A stretch of DNA of 64,000 nucleotides from Haloarchaeobius sp. FL176. Lineage in GTDB: Archaea > Halobacteriota > Halobacteria > Halobacteriales > Natrialbaceae. Each line of letters starts with the position of its first letter. Positions within the stretch are counted from its first letter, which is position 1. The notes beneath the pieces were generated by a model, which was given only the letters and a program-made list of their open reading frames with translations, ran no database searches and was not told where the DNA came from. This document shows positions 1 to 8,503 of this stretch, one piece after another. Position numbers and translations under genes: made by a program. The DNA lies in the NCBI RefSeq assembly GCF_024609245.1, contig NZ_JANJYH010000007.1:97530-161529 (forward strand), given 5' to 3'.

Positions 1-385
1 GTACCGGGTACGCGATGGATGCGGTCATGTTCGGCAGGTCGGCCGACTTCCCACCCGCGCCGGCGATAATGACGTCGATGCCGCGGTCCTCGGCGGTCTC
101 GGCGTAGGCGTACATCAGCTCGGGCGTACGGTGTGCGGAGACGACGTACGTTTCGAACGTGAACCGCGTCGCCGGCGGGTCGTCGTAGTCGGTCACCTCG
201 GCGAAGCCGAGCTCGTCAACCAGGGCGTCGTAGGCGCCGCCACGGCCGCTCTCCGAGCCCATCATCACGTCGAGGTCGGAGTCCGATCCCATGACGATGC
301 CAACGTCAGGGGTGTCCTCGTCGGGTCGGTCGCGCTGTGCTTCCGCGTGCAGGTCGTCGATGAGGTCGTCGAGTTCGTCTGTCAT
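1..385 (-). CDS. purE: 5-(carboxyamino)imidazole ribonucleotide mutase PurE (3' end off window)
   Basis: The reverse strand from the ATG at 385 reads MTDELDDL and continues into GSDSD, SAHRTPE and GAGGKSADLPNM. These are the substrate-binding signatures of the PurE mutase family, which moves the carboxyl group of N5-CAIR to C4 in purine synthesis. About 128 codons are present and the C-terminus lies outside the window. It starts 6 bases after the purK stop, so the two consecutive pathway enzymes are almost certainly co-transcribed. A short acidic lead of about 25 residues precedes the catalytic core, which is common in haloarchaeal copies. Confidence 0.95.
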   Translation of the reverse strand, partial: MTDELDDLIDDLHAEAQRDRPDEDTPDVGIVMGSDSDLDVMMGSESGRGGAYDALVDELGFAEVTDYDDPPATRFTFETYVVSAHRTPELMYAYAETAEDRGIDVIIAGAGGKSADLPNMTASIAYPV

Positions 386-391
386 GGGTTG

Positions 392-1546
392 CTACTCGAA
401 GGTGAGGCCGTCCACGAGCGAGCGGGTGCTGGCGAGCAGTTCCGCCCGTGATTCGTCGTCCGTTGCGACCTGTGTGACGTGGCCCATCTTCCGGAGCGGC
501 CGGGCCTCGTGCTTGCCGTACCAGTGCAGGTTCGCGCCGGGCGTCGCGAGCACGTCCGAGACGGTGTCGATCTGCGCCGGACGCGACTCGTCGCCGTCGG
601 CGAGGATGTTCTTCGTTACGGTCGGCCCACGGAGGGCGGTCGCACCGAGCGGCCAGCCCACGACCGCGCGGAGGTGCTGCTCGAACTGTGAGGTGTGCGC
701 GCCTTCGATGGACCAGTGCCCGGAGTTGTGCGGTCGGGGAGCGATCTCGTTGACGAGGATGCGCCCGTCGGTCGTCTCGAACAGTTCGATGGCGTAGACG
801 CCGCGCCCGTCGAGGAGGTCGAGCACGTCCCGTCCCACCTGCTCGGCCTCTTCGAGTACCGACTCCGGCGAGCGTGACGGGACGACCATCTCACGCAGTA
901 TCTCCGCCTCGTGGATGTTCTCGCCGACCGGGAAGGTGGCCACCTCGCCGTCGCCCTGTGCGGCGACCACCGATATCTCGCGCTCGTAGTCGACGAACGC
1001 CTCGACCATCGCGGGTCCGCCGACGGCGTCCATCGCCGCCTCGGCGTCGTCGACGGACTCGACGGGGACGTTCCCCCGGCCGTCGTAGCCGCCCGTCCGA
1101 GCCTTCAGCATCGCCGGTGTCCCGAGCTCGTCCAGTGCCGCGCGGAGGTCGTCGGCGTCGTCGACCTGGCGGAACGGCGGCACCGGGACACCGGCGTCGG
1201 CGAGCGCCGCTTTCTGGTGGAGCTTGTCGTGGATGAGCGACAGCGTCGCCGGGTCCGGGTGGCAGGGGACGCCGGTCGCCTCGCTGACCTCGTCGAGGCG
1301 CTCCTGGTCGGCGAGCTCGATCTCGAAGGTGAGGAAATCTGACCGTTCGGCGAGGTCGCGGATGGCGTCGGCGTCGTCGAAGTCGGCGACGAGCTGGTCC
1401 GTCGCGACCTGGGCCGCCGGTGCGTCCGGCGTCGGGTCGAGGACCACGAGTTCGATACCCAGGGGGGCCGCCGCCTCCCCGAGCATCCGTCCGAGCTGGC
1501 CACCGCCGACCACGCCGACCGTCGGGCCTGGTAGGCTCGCGGGCAT
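392..1546 (-). CDS. purK: 5-(carboxyamino)imidazole ribonucleotide synthase PurK
   Basis: This 384-residue ATP-grasp enzyme carboxylates AIR to N5-CAIR using ATP and bicarbonate, the step before PurE. The N-terminal pre-ATP-grasp fold has GGGQLGRM near residues 14-21. The ATP-grasp core has LKARTGGYDGRGN near 147-159 and the metal and phosphate site EIAPRPHNSGHW near 272-283. Length is normal for the family. The ATG at 1546 follows a short intergenic gap, and purE follows 6 bases downstream. Nothing is odd about it. Confidence 0.96.
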   Translation of the reverse strand: MPASLPGPTVGVVGGGQLGRMLGEAAAPLGIELVVLDPTPDAPAAQVATDQLVADFDDADAIRDLAERSDFLTFEIELADQERLDEVSEATGVPCHPDPATLSLIHDKLHQKAALADAGVPVPPFRQVDDADDLRAALDELGTPAMLKARTGGYDGRGNVPVESVDDAEAAMDAVGGPAMVEAFVDYEREISVVAAQGDGEVATFPVGENIHEAEILREMVVPSRSPESVLEEAEQVGRDVLDLLDGRGVYAIELFETTDGRILVNEIAPRPHNSGHWSIEGAHTSQFEQHLRAVVGWPLGATALRGPTVTKNILADGDESRPAQIDTVSDVLATPGANLHWYGKHEARPLRKMGHVTQVATDDESRAELLASTRSLVDGLTFE

Positions 1547-1585
1547 GTGAACGGGCCTTCCGAAGGAGCGCGCTTAACGCTTGCT

Positions 1586-3652
1586 CTATCGGCCGGTCGA
1601 CGCGTTGACGAAGACGACCGTGTCGGTCCCGTTCACCGTCAGCTGCAGGTCGTACTGCTCGTAGCCGCCGCCGAGTTCGCGGGCGACGGTGTCCCGGTGG
1701 ACCGCCCGCGCCACGATGACGGGCGGCGGGGATGTCAGCGCGGCGCGGAGCGCGGTCGCGTTCCGGGCGCTCGCCGTCTCCAGACCCTGCTGTTCGAAGT
1801 ACCAGGGCAGCGGGAGACGGTTGTACCACGCCTCGTTGCGGGCGAGCTGCCGGTAGCTGTCGTTGCGCCAGCCGTACTCGTCGGTCACGGGCAGCCTGTC
1901 GGCGGCGGACTCGTCGTCCATCGCGAAGTACGCACCGTAGTAGAGTACGTCCGGGCCGCCGCCGTGGCCGGCGGTGGCGGCCGAGACCTGCGCGAGCGCC
2001 GGGTCGAGGTCCGTGCCGGGCTGGCCGGACTGGACCAGGCCGTTGTCCGGCGACGCCGGCGAGTGATACGATGTCGTGACCGCAGCGCCGACGGCCGTGC
2101 CCGCGGCACCGGTGAGGACGAGCACCGCGAGCGCGGCCGGGACGGTGCGGCGGTCAGTGACGGCGTCGCGGCCCCAGCGGTAGACCAGCGAGAGGGCGAC
2201 GGCGGCGGGCATCGCGAGTGGGACCGCGACGTGGACCGCGTGCCAGGGCCCCATCCCGTACATGACGACGGGGTAGACGAGCACGCTGGCGAGGCCCCAG
2301 TAGCCACAGAAGGCGACGAGGTCCCGCGACCCGCCGTCGCGGTAGCGGTCGAGCAGGAACCCCGCGATGCCGAACACGACTGTCACGGCCGCGCCGGCGA
2401 GCAGCGTCCGCAGGAAGAACGTCGTGTATGGAAGCAGGGACTGGTCCTGCACCGAGCCGAACCAGAGCTCGCTGGCGGCGGTCCAGCTCCCGAACAGGGC
2501 CTGTTCGACGAGGTCGGCCAGCAGTAGCGGGTCGCCAGCGACCGCGTCGAGGCTCTGCCCCCGAGGAAGGTACAGCGCGGCGACGACGACCGTGAACACG
2601 ACGCCGGAGAAGAGCACCGGCCCGCGCCACAGACTGAGCGTCCGTCCCGCGGCGGAGCCCCGGAGGAGCACGCCGAGCACGTACGCCCCGGCGACGAGCC
2701 ACGCCACCGCGTACGTCGCCACGACGCCGTCGCCGACGAGCACCAGTATCGAGAGCGCGGCGACGCCGACGCCAACGATTGCCGGGAACGCCTCCCCCTC
2801 GTCGGGCACGACCCAGAGCGCACAGCGCAGCGCGACCAGCAGCAGCACGATGACGGCGAACCGCCCGACGCCGGGGAGCAGTGCGACCACGACCGGGTTG
2901 AGCACCGCGAACAGGAGGACCGCCTCGTCGATGCGGTCGCGGAACCAGTCCGGCGCGGCGAGTCGCCGGTCGCCGTCGCCGACCAGCGACCAGCGCTTCC
3001 AGAACAGTCGATGGTCGACGAGCAGCGCGCCCGCCCCGAGCCAGCAGGCAAGGTACACCAGCGCGTTCTCCTTCGAAGCGACGGCGAGCGCGAACGAGAC
3101 GCTCGCGGCGTACAGGTAGCCCGGGTCCCGCGTGTCGAGGAGCCGGACGAGGAGCCCGACAGTGACGAACGCGAACGTCGCCACGAGCAGGTCCGACCGG
3201 GCGAACCGCGAGTAGTAGAGCAGTGCCGGGTTCACCGCGAGCAGGGCCGCGAGGCTCAGGACCTCACTCCGGCGGAGTCGCTCCCGGAACAGCCACGCCG
3301 CCAGCGGGAGCATCCCACCGAGGAGCGCCGGCAGGAGCCGGGCGACGGCGTCGCCTGCTCCCAGAACGTCAAACAACAGTCTGTTCGCGTGCGCGAGCAG
3401 CGGTCCGTGGAGGATGGGCCGATACTCCCAGACACCGGTGGCGCCGTACCGGAGGACAGCGTAGCCGTGACGGCCCTCGTCCCAGTGGGCCGTCCGTGCG
3501 CCGAGGTCGAGCAGTCTGAGGGCGGTCGCGAGAAGCGAGCAGGCGAGGACCGCCCCGAGGAGGGACCGGTCGGCCGACTCGGATTCCGTGCCGGAACCGT
3601 CGCCGGTTACGGGGCCGTCGTCGTCAGCCGAGGCTGCCGCCGCGTCTGCCAT
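1586..3652 (-). CDS. Agl23-like polytopic membrane protein (GT39-like, TIGR03663 type)
   Basis: The product is a polytopic membrane protein of about 688 residues. A short soluble acidic lead is followed by a first membrane segment and the motif TAHWDEGRHGY, the acidic-residue loop typical of lipid-linked sugar glycosyltransferases (GT39/PMT fold). About a dozen hydrophobic segments follow, then a C-terminal extracellular domain of about 150 residues. The overall form matches the haloarchaeal flippase-associated Agl23/TIGR03663 family, which is linked to N-glycosylation. That family label is recalled, not searched. I prefer the ATG at 3652; a GTG at 3670 would add six residues. No other glycosylation gene is adjacent. 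Confidence 0.75.
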   Translation of the reverse strand: MADAAAASADDDGPVTGDGSGTESESADRSLLGAVLACSLLATALRLLDLGARTAHWDEGRHGYAVLRYGATGVWEYRPILHGPLLAHANRLLFDVLGAGDAVARLLPALLGGMLPLAAWLFRERLRRSEVLSLAALLAVNPALLYYSRFARSDLLVATFAFVTVGLLVRLLDTRDPGYLYAASVSFALAVASKENALVYLACWLGAGALLVDHRLFWKRWSLVGDGDRRLAAPDWFRDRIDEAVLLFAVLNPVVVALLPGVGRFAVIVLLLVALRCALWVVPDEGEAFPAIVGVGVAALSILVLVGDGVVATYAVAWLVAGAYVLGVLLRGSAAGRTLSLWRGPVLFSGVVFTVVVAALYLPRGQSLDAVAGDPLLLADLVEQALFGSWTAASELWFGSVQDQSLLPYTTFFLRTLLAGAAVTVVFGIAGFLLDRYRDGGSRDLVAFCGYWGLASVLVYPVVMYGMGPWHAVHVAVPLAMPAAVALSLVYRWGRDAVTDRRTVPAALAVLVLTGAAGTAVGAAVTTSYHSPASPDNGLVQSGQPGTDLDPALAQVSAATAGHGGGPDVLYYGAYFAMDDESAADRLPVTDEYGWRNDSYRQLARNEAWYNRLPLPWYFEQQGLETASARNATALRAALTSPPPVIVARAVHRDTVARELGGGYEQYDLQLTVNGTDTVVFVNASTGR

Positions 3653-3870
3653 TGCTGTCGAACTGTCCACCCCTCGGGCATACGCTTTCCGTTCCTGTGT
3701 CGAGTTGTCCAGCTGTCACTCGTCTCCGGCAGGAGTGGAAACACCGCCTCGTGAGCCCTCGACTGCTCGCCGTCGCCGGTTGGCGGAGTCGACCAGCTTC
3801 GAGCCCCTCGCTACCGCTCCGCATTGTCCATAACGGTAGACCTTTGACGGACGATTCCGACGACTCTCGC

Positions 3871-4272
3871 ATGACCTCGCTCGGACTGGTGGTCGCGGAG
3901 TTCAACGCCTCGGTCACCGAGGAGATGGAGTCGGTCGCGCGAGACGCGGCGGCCGAGGCGGACGCGACGGTCGCGGAGACCGTCCACGTCCCGGGGGTGT
4001 ACGACGCCCCGCTGGCCGCAGACCGGCTGGCGCGCCGGGACGATGTCGACGCGGTCGCGGTGCTCGGTGCCATCGTCACCGGCGACACGGACCACGACCA
4101 GGTCATCGGGCACGCGACCGCCCAGAAGCTCACCGACGTGAGCCTGGACCGCGACCTCCCGGTCACGCTCGGCGTCACCGGCCCCGGTATGAGCGGTGCC
4201 GAGGCCAGGGAGCGCGTCGAGAACGCCGCGAAGGCCGTCGAGGGTGCTGTCAAACTGGTAGAACGACTATGA
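3871..4272 (+). CDS. ribH: 6,7-dimethyl-8-ribityllumazine synthase
   Basis: The 133-residue product begins MTSLGLVVAEFNA. It contains VPGVYDAPLAA (the substrate-binding turn) and GAIVTGDTDHD (the phosphate-binding and catalytic region). It condenses the aminouracil ribityl intermediate with dihydroxybutanone phosphate in riboflavin synthesis. The reading frame stays open upstream, but ATG 3871 gives the normal family start. Its stop overlaps the start of the next aminotransferase gene (ATGA), so the two are translationally coupled. The length is typical of archaeal RibH, which is shorter than many bacterial forms. Confidence 0.93.
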   Translation: MTSLGLVVAEFNASVTEEMESVARDAAAEADATVAETVHVPGVYDAPLAADRLARRDDVDAVAVLGAIVTGDTDHDQVIGHATAQKLTDVSLDRDLPVTLGVTGPGMSGAEARERVENAAKAVEGAVKLVERL

Positions 4273-5417
4273 GCATGGATTTCGCAGCGAGAGTCGAGAG
4301 AGTCGAACCGTCCGCGACGCTGGCCATCTCCGACGCCGCCTCCGAGCTGGAGGCCGAGGGCGTCGACGTGGTGGACCTGAGCGTCGGCGAACCGGACTTC
4401 CCTACCCCGGAGAACGTCGTGCAGGCCGCGAAGGACGCGATGGACGCCGGCCACACCGGCTACGCGCCGTCGAACGGCATCCCCGAGCTGAAGGAGGCTA
4501 TCGCCGCGAAGCTGGCCGACGACGGGCTCGACTACGACCCGGACCAGGTCATCGTCACGCCCGGCGGGAAGCAGGGGCTGTACGAGATCATCAACGCGCT
4601 CATCGACGACGGCGACGAGGTCGCCCTGCTCGACCCGGCGTGGGTGTCCTACGAGGCGATGGTGAAGCTCTCGGGCGGCTCGCTCACCCGCGTCGACACC
4701 GCGAAACACGACTTCTCACTCGAGCCCGCGCTCGACGACCTCGCGGCGGCGGTGTCGGACGACACCGAGCTCCTCGTCGTCAACTCGCCGGGCAACCCCC
4801 ACGGTGCGGTGTACTCCCGCGAGGCGTTGGAGGGCGTGCGCGACCTCGCCGTCGAGCACGATATCCTCGTCATCTCTGACGAGATCTACAAGGAGATCAC
4901 GTACGGCGCGGAGGCTATCTCGCTGGGCACGCTCGACGGGATGGGCGACCGCACCATCACGCTCAACGGCTTCTCGAAGGCGTACTCGATGACCGGCTGG
5001 CGGCTCGGCTACTTCGCCGGGCCCGAAGAACTCGTCTCCCAGGCCGGGAAGATTCACAGCCACTCGGTCTCCTCCGCGGTGAACTTCGTCCAGCACGCCG
5101 GCGTCGAGGCGCTGGAGAACTGCGACGAGGCCGTCGCGGAGATGACCGAGGCATTCGAGGCCCGCCGCGACATGCTCGTCGACCTGTTCGCCGACCACGG
5201 CGTCGACGTCGCCGTTCCCGAGGGCGCGTTCTACATGATGCTCCCGGTAGACGACGACGACGCCGCCTGGTGCCAGGGCGCCATCGACGAGGCTCACGTC
5301 GCCACGGTGCCGGGCAGTGCGTTCGGGACACCCGGCTACGCGCGGCTCTCCTACGCGGCCAGCGAGGAGCGGCTCCGCGAGGGCGTCGAACGCCTCGCCG
5401 AGCACGGCTACATCTGA
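4269..5417 (+). CDS. Pyridoxal-phosphate aminotransferase, class I (aspartate aminotransferase-like)
   Basis: This 382-residue fold-type I PLP enzyme has SVGEPDFPTP near residue 38, VNSPGNPHGA at 171-180 (PLP-contacting Asn), SDEIY at 203-207 (Asp to the PLP ring nitrogen) and SKAYSMTGWRLGY with Schiff-base Lys237. A C-terminal substrate-carboxylate arginine is plausible in YARLSYAAS. The closest class is archaeal aspartate or aromatic aminotransferase, and substrate cannot be fixed from sequence. It overlaps ribH by four bases. A metabolic link to riboflavin is not obvious, so the pairing may only share a promoter. Confidence 0.9.
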   Translation: MSMDFAARVERVEPSATLAISDAASELEAEGVDVVDLSVGEPDFPTPENVVQAAKDAMDAGHTGYAPSNGIPELKEAIAAKLADDGLDYDPDQVIVTPGGKQGLYEIINALIDDGDEVALLDPAWVSYEAMVKLSGGSLTRVDTAKHDFSLEPALDDLAAAVSDDTELLVVNSPGNPHGAVYSREALEGVRDLAVEHDILVISDEIYKEITYGAEAISLGTLDGMGDRTITLNGFSKAYSMTGWRLGYFAGPEELVSQAGKIHSHSVSSAVNFVQHAGVEALENCDEAVAEMTEAFEARRDMLVDLFADHGVDVAVPEGAFYMMLPVDDDDAAWCQGAIDEAHVATVPGSAFGTPGYARLSYAASEERLREGVERLAEHGYI

Positions 5418-5462
5418 GGATCGGTCCCCTTCTTCCGGCTGCCGACGACCGACAGCGACGGC

Positions 5463-7391
5463 TCAGACGAACTCGACGCCTGCGATCTCGAAGCAGGCCC
5501 CGCGGTCGGGCGACGGTGGGTCGACCGCTCGCACCGTCCAGCCGTGGGCGGAGGCGATGCGGTCGACGATCGCCAGCCCGAAGCCGGTGCCCGAGTCGTT
5601 CGTCGAGAAGCCGTGTTCGAACACCTCCTGGCGGTTCTCGTCCGGGATACCGGGCCCCTCGTCGACGACGCGGAACCCGGCGCGAGTTCGCGCGACGTGG
5701 ACGGTCGCCGGGTGGTCGGCGCTGGAGCCGTGTTCCATCGAGTTGCGAAAGAGGTTCTCGAACAGCTGCTGGAGCCGGTCGCCGTCGGCGAGCACGCTCC
5801 CGAGGTCCGCCCCGGCGTCGAGCGTCGCGTCCCCGGTTTCGATGGAGGCCCAGGCCCGGTGGACGACAGGCTCGAGCCGTGTCGGCACGGGGTCCTCGAC
5901 GACGGAACCCTGTCGAGCGAGCGCCAGCACGTCCTCGATGAGGTCCGCCATCCGGTCCAGTGCCTCGCGGGCCTCGGCGAGGCTGGCCGCCGAGTCGTCG
6001 TCGGCCGGCTCGACCATCTCGAGTGTCCCCTGTGCGACGTTCAGCGGGTTCCGGAGGTCGTGGCTGACGAAGCTCGCGAACTCGTCGAGACGTTCGTTCT
6101 TCGCCTCGAGGGCCGCCTGGTACTCGCGGCGCTCGGTGACATCGCGGGCGAGGAAGACGACCCTCCCACCGCCGTCGCCCTCGCGGTCGAGCAGCGTCGT
6201 CCGGGCCTCCCAGACGTACGTCTCGTTCTCGAACGGCACCGAGTACTCGATTGTCTGGCCCGTCCCGGTCTCGATGGTCTCCTGGACCGCCCGGACGACC
6301 TTGTCGGCAGTGTCGTGGGGCAGCAGCTCGTGGGCCGTCCGGCCGAGGAGCACCGCGGGATCCGAAAGCCCAAGCACCGGCTCGTTCGTCAGCACCTCCT
6401 CGTAGCGCCCCGTCCCGTCGTAGACGATGACGAGGTCCGGAATCGCGCCGGTGATAGCCTCGAGCCGGTTGCGGTTCAGCCGGACCGACTCCCGGTCGGC
6501 TGCCGCCTGTATCGCGTGAGCCGCGTTCGCCGCGATGTCGGTGAGCAGGTCCCGGGCCTGCTCGTCGACGTCGTCCCGTCTGGGCGAGTGAACGACGAGC
6601 GCGCCGAAACACCGGTCCTCGTACACGAGTGGTGCGACCGCGACGTCGAACGAGCCGGCGGCGCCGTCGGGCGCGAACCGAGCGTCGAGCGGGACATCCC
6701 GCGCGACCTGGGTCTCGTGCGTCGCCAGTGCGGTCGCCAGTGGGCCCTCGCCACCGGTCGCCAGCGGCAGCGTGTCGGTGTCAGATGCCTCGACACCGGC
6801 GATAGCGCGAACACCGGCCGAGTTCTCGCGGCCGGGGGCGACCCACGCGAGCGTGTATCGCGTGTCGACCAGCCGTTCACAGACGGTCCGCTCGATCTCC
6901 GTCTGGGAGGTCGCCCGGACGATTGCCGTGTTCACCTCGCGGATGAGCGTGGTGTCGACCCGGAGCCGTTCCGTCCGGACCTCGTACTCGTGGACATCGA
7001 TCGCCGACTCGACGACCCACGCGAGCGTGGCCGCCGCGGACTCGTCGGTGACGCGGCAGACGCCCGACACGGGGTACGCGCCGGTGTGGACCGCTCGTTC
7101 GACCGCGCTGTCGCTCGTCGCGACGACCACGGGCTCGAACGAGCCGAGCTCGGCCTCGTCGAGCACCGCGGGGTCGTTCGCGACGAGCACGATAGCGTCC
7201 GGTCGCGCGTCCTCGGGAGGCGTGAAACATCGTCCTGCTTCCGCCTCCGCGGTCGAGCCGAGCGCGAGCTCGCGCGGTTCGACCGTGAAACCCCTGTCCC
7301 GGAGCGGGCCAGTCAGGTCGTCGTCGAGCGAGCCGCTCCGGAGCAGGCAGACCGACCTGTCCTGGCCGCAGTCCGGCCGTCCGGATGACAT
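5463..7391 (-). CDS. GAF-PAS sensor histidine kinase
   Basis: The 642-residue soluble kinase shows no clear membrane segment. The first ~135 residues look like a divergent receiver or sensor fold. A GAF-type domain follows at about 150-310, then a PAS domain near 320-430 (DLVIVYDGTGRYEEVLTNEP). A HisKA dimerisation helix carries the phospho-accepting His in VSHDLRNPL. The C-terminal ATPase has an N box (NLFRNSMEH), G1 (DEGPGIP) and G2 (GTGFGLAIV). No response regulator lies next to it, so its partner is elsewhere. Signal unknown. The ATG at 7391 gives the longest sensible form. Confidence 0.9.
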   Translation of the reverse strand: MSSGRPDCGQDRSVCLLRSGSLDDDLTGPLRDRGFTVEPRELALGSTAEAEAGRCFTPPEDARPDAIVLVANDPAVLDEAELGSFEPVVVATSDSAVERAVHTGAYPVSGVCRVTDESAAATLAWVVESAIDVHEYEVRTERLRVDTTLIREVNTAIVRATSQTEIERTVCERLVDTRYTLAWVAPGRENSAGVRAIAGVEASDTDTLPLATGGEGPLATALATHETQVARDVPLDARFAPDGAAGSFDVAVAPLVYEDRCFGALVVHSPRRDDVDEQARDLLTDIAANAAHAIQAAADRESVRLNRNRLEAITGAIPDLVIVYDGTGRYEEVLTNEPVLGLSDPAVLLGRTAHELLPHDTADKVVRAVQETIETGTGQTIEYSVPFENETYVWEARTTLLDREGDGGGRVVFLARDVTERREYQAALEAKNERLDEFASFVSHDLRNPLNVAQGTLEMVEPADDDSAASLAEAREALDRMADLIEDVLALARQGSVVEDPVPTRLEPVVHRAWASIETGDATLDAGADLGSVLADGDRLQQLFENLFRNSMEHGSSADHPATVHVARTRAGFRVVDEGPGIPDENRQEVFEHGFSTNDSGTGFGLAIVDRIASAHGWTVRAVDPPSPDRGACFEIAGVEFV

Positions 7392-7445
7392 GCCTTCGCA
7401 GAAGGTGGCGACCCTAATGATGGTATCGGCAACCCGTCGCCCGGT

Positions 7446-7889
7446 TCAGCCGTCCCGCAGCTCGAGGATGCGGTCGACGATTCGGCCCGTCGAGAGGAGC
7501 TCGCCCTCGTACTTCGGCTCCCGGGCGCTCGCCCGGCGCACCTCACAGTCGATGCCCCGGCCCGCCAGCGCGTCGGCGATGGCGGATTCGTCGTGGTGCT
7601 GGTCGTGGCCGAGGACGATGCAGTCCGGGTCGATGCGCTCGATGGGCACGAAGATGTCCTCGGTGTGCCCGAGATGCGCCTCGTCGACCATCTCGAGCGC
7701 CGCGACCATGTCCCGTCGCTGGCGGTCGGGGAGGACGGGTTTCTCCTTGTGCGTGACGTTCTCCCGCCGTGCGATGATGACGTGAAGCTCGTCGCCCAGC
7801 GAGGCGGCCTCCGAGAAGTAGTGGAGGTGTCCCGGATGGAGAATATCGAACGTGCCCTGTGCGATGATGGTCGTCTGATTTGCAGTCAT
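7446..7889 (-). CDS. ribL: FAD synthase RibL (archaeal FMN adenylyltransferase)
   Basis: The 147-residue nucleotidyltransferase begins with [15 protein letters not shown], which contains the HxGH motif that binds the ATP phosphates. A later STGRIV corresponds to the ISSTxxR-type signature. Archaeal RibL adenylylates FMN to FAD and replaces the bifunctional bacterial RibF. A longer open frame exists upstream, but it overlaps the JAMM gene in another frame; ATG 7889 overlaps the stop of that gene (ATGA). The JAMM-RibL neighbourhood with a divergent RecJ-like gene matches, from memory, the arrangement in Haloferax volcanii. Confidence 0.93.
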   Translation of the reverse strand: MTANQTTIIAQGTFDILHPGHLHYFSEAASLGDELHVIIARRENVTHKEKPVLPDRQRRDMVAALEMVDEAHLGHTEDIFVPIERIDPDCIVLGHDQHHDESAIADALAGRGIDCEVRRASAREPKYEGELLSTGRIVDRILELRDG

Positions 7890-8389
7890 TTGTCTCGTCG
7901 CAGTTCCGCATCGATGTCTGCCTGTGTAAAATCGAAGAACTCCTCGTGGTCCTCGAGGTCGACGTCGAGCACCGGGAGGTCCCGGTACTCGCCCTGCTGG
8001 TCGAACGCCCGCCAGTCGTTGCGGCCGTACGGGGCACCCATGATGACGTGGACGGTGCCCGAGGTGAACGTCGCGAGGTCTTCGTCGCTCGGCCGGAGAA
8101 CGCCGTTCGGGTGCGAGTGGATGCTGCCGAGCGAGCGCATGTCGTTCGGAATCATGTTCGAGTCGACCGTCGCGCTCACCGGGTTCGACCGGGTCCCGGG
8201 GATGACGAGGATGTCGGTGATGACGTAGCCCCGCTGGTCCATCCCGAGGTGCTTCGCGGGCGTCCCGCGGAGCATCCCCATGTACTCGTTGGGGTGGGTG
8301 TCCTCTGCTGACTCCAGCGCGAAGTCGATGGTGTCGCGGGCGATACCGACGACACCCTGACGCTGGAAGAGCCGGTCGAACAATCCCAT
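7886..8389 (-). CDS. JAMM/MPN-domain metalloprotease-like protein (Mov34/PAD-1 family)
   Basis: The 167-residue product carries a complete JAMM zinc site: Glu35 in NEYMGML, then His91-x-His93-Pro in SIHSHPNG, followed by Ser101 and Asp104 in RPSDEDL. Family members remove ubiquitin-like SAMP proteins from targets; in Haloferax a JAMM gene sits beside ribL. I infer desampylase-type activity from the motif only. ATG 8389 is preferred, and an in-frame GTG nine bases upstream is possible. The 3' end overlaps ribL by four bases, so FAD synthesis and this protease are translationally coupled. Confidence 0.88.
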   Translation of the reverse strand: MGLFDRLFQRQGVVGIARDTIDFALESAEDTHPNEYMGMLRGTPAKHLGMDQRGYVITDILVIPGTRSNPVSATVDSNMIPNDMRSLGSIHSHPNGVLRPSDEDLATFTSGTVHVIMGAPYGRNDWRAFDQQGEYRDLPVLDVDLEDHEEFFDFTQADIDAELRRDK

Positions 8390-8471
8390 GTGCCCCACTC
8401 ACGCCTCGCCGGTGCTAAACGTTCCGAAAGCCGCGGTCGGCCGTCGGCGCGCGCGTTCGTCTTGACAAGGG

Positions 8472-8478
8472 TTATACG
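8472..8478 (+). promoter_or_regulatory. TATA-box candidate for the RecJ-like gene
   Basis: A TTATAC-containing stretch lies about 28 bases before the ATG at 8504. That spacing predicts a very short leader. The divergent JAMM-ribL pair starts at 8389, so this 115-base gap should hold both promoters. Confidence 0.5.
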
Positions 8479-8503
8479 CGGTCGTTTCGAACTCTTGCCC
8501 AAC

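Noticed and set aside
131..1236. Long open frames on the plus strand opposite purE/purK
   Set aside because: Antisense frames in GC-rich DNA; Arg/Pro-rich with no motifs, while the minus strand holds clear enzymes.
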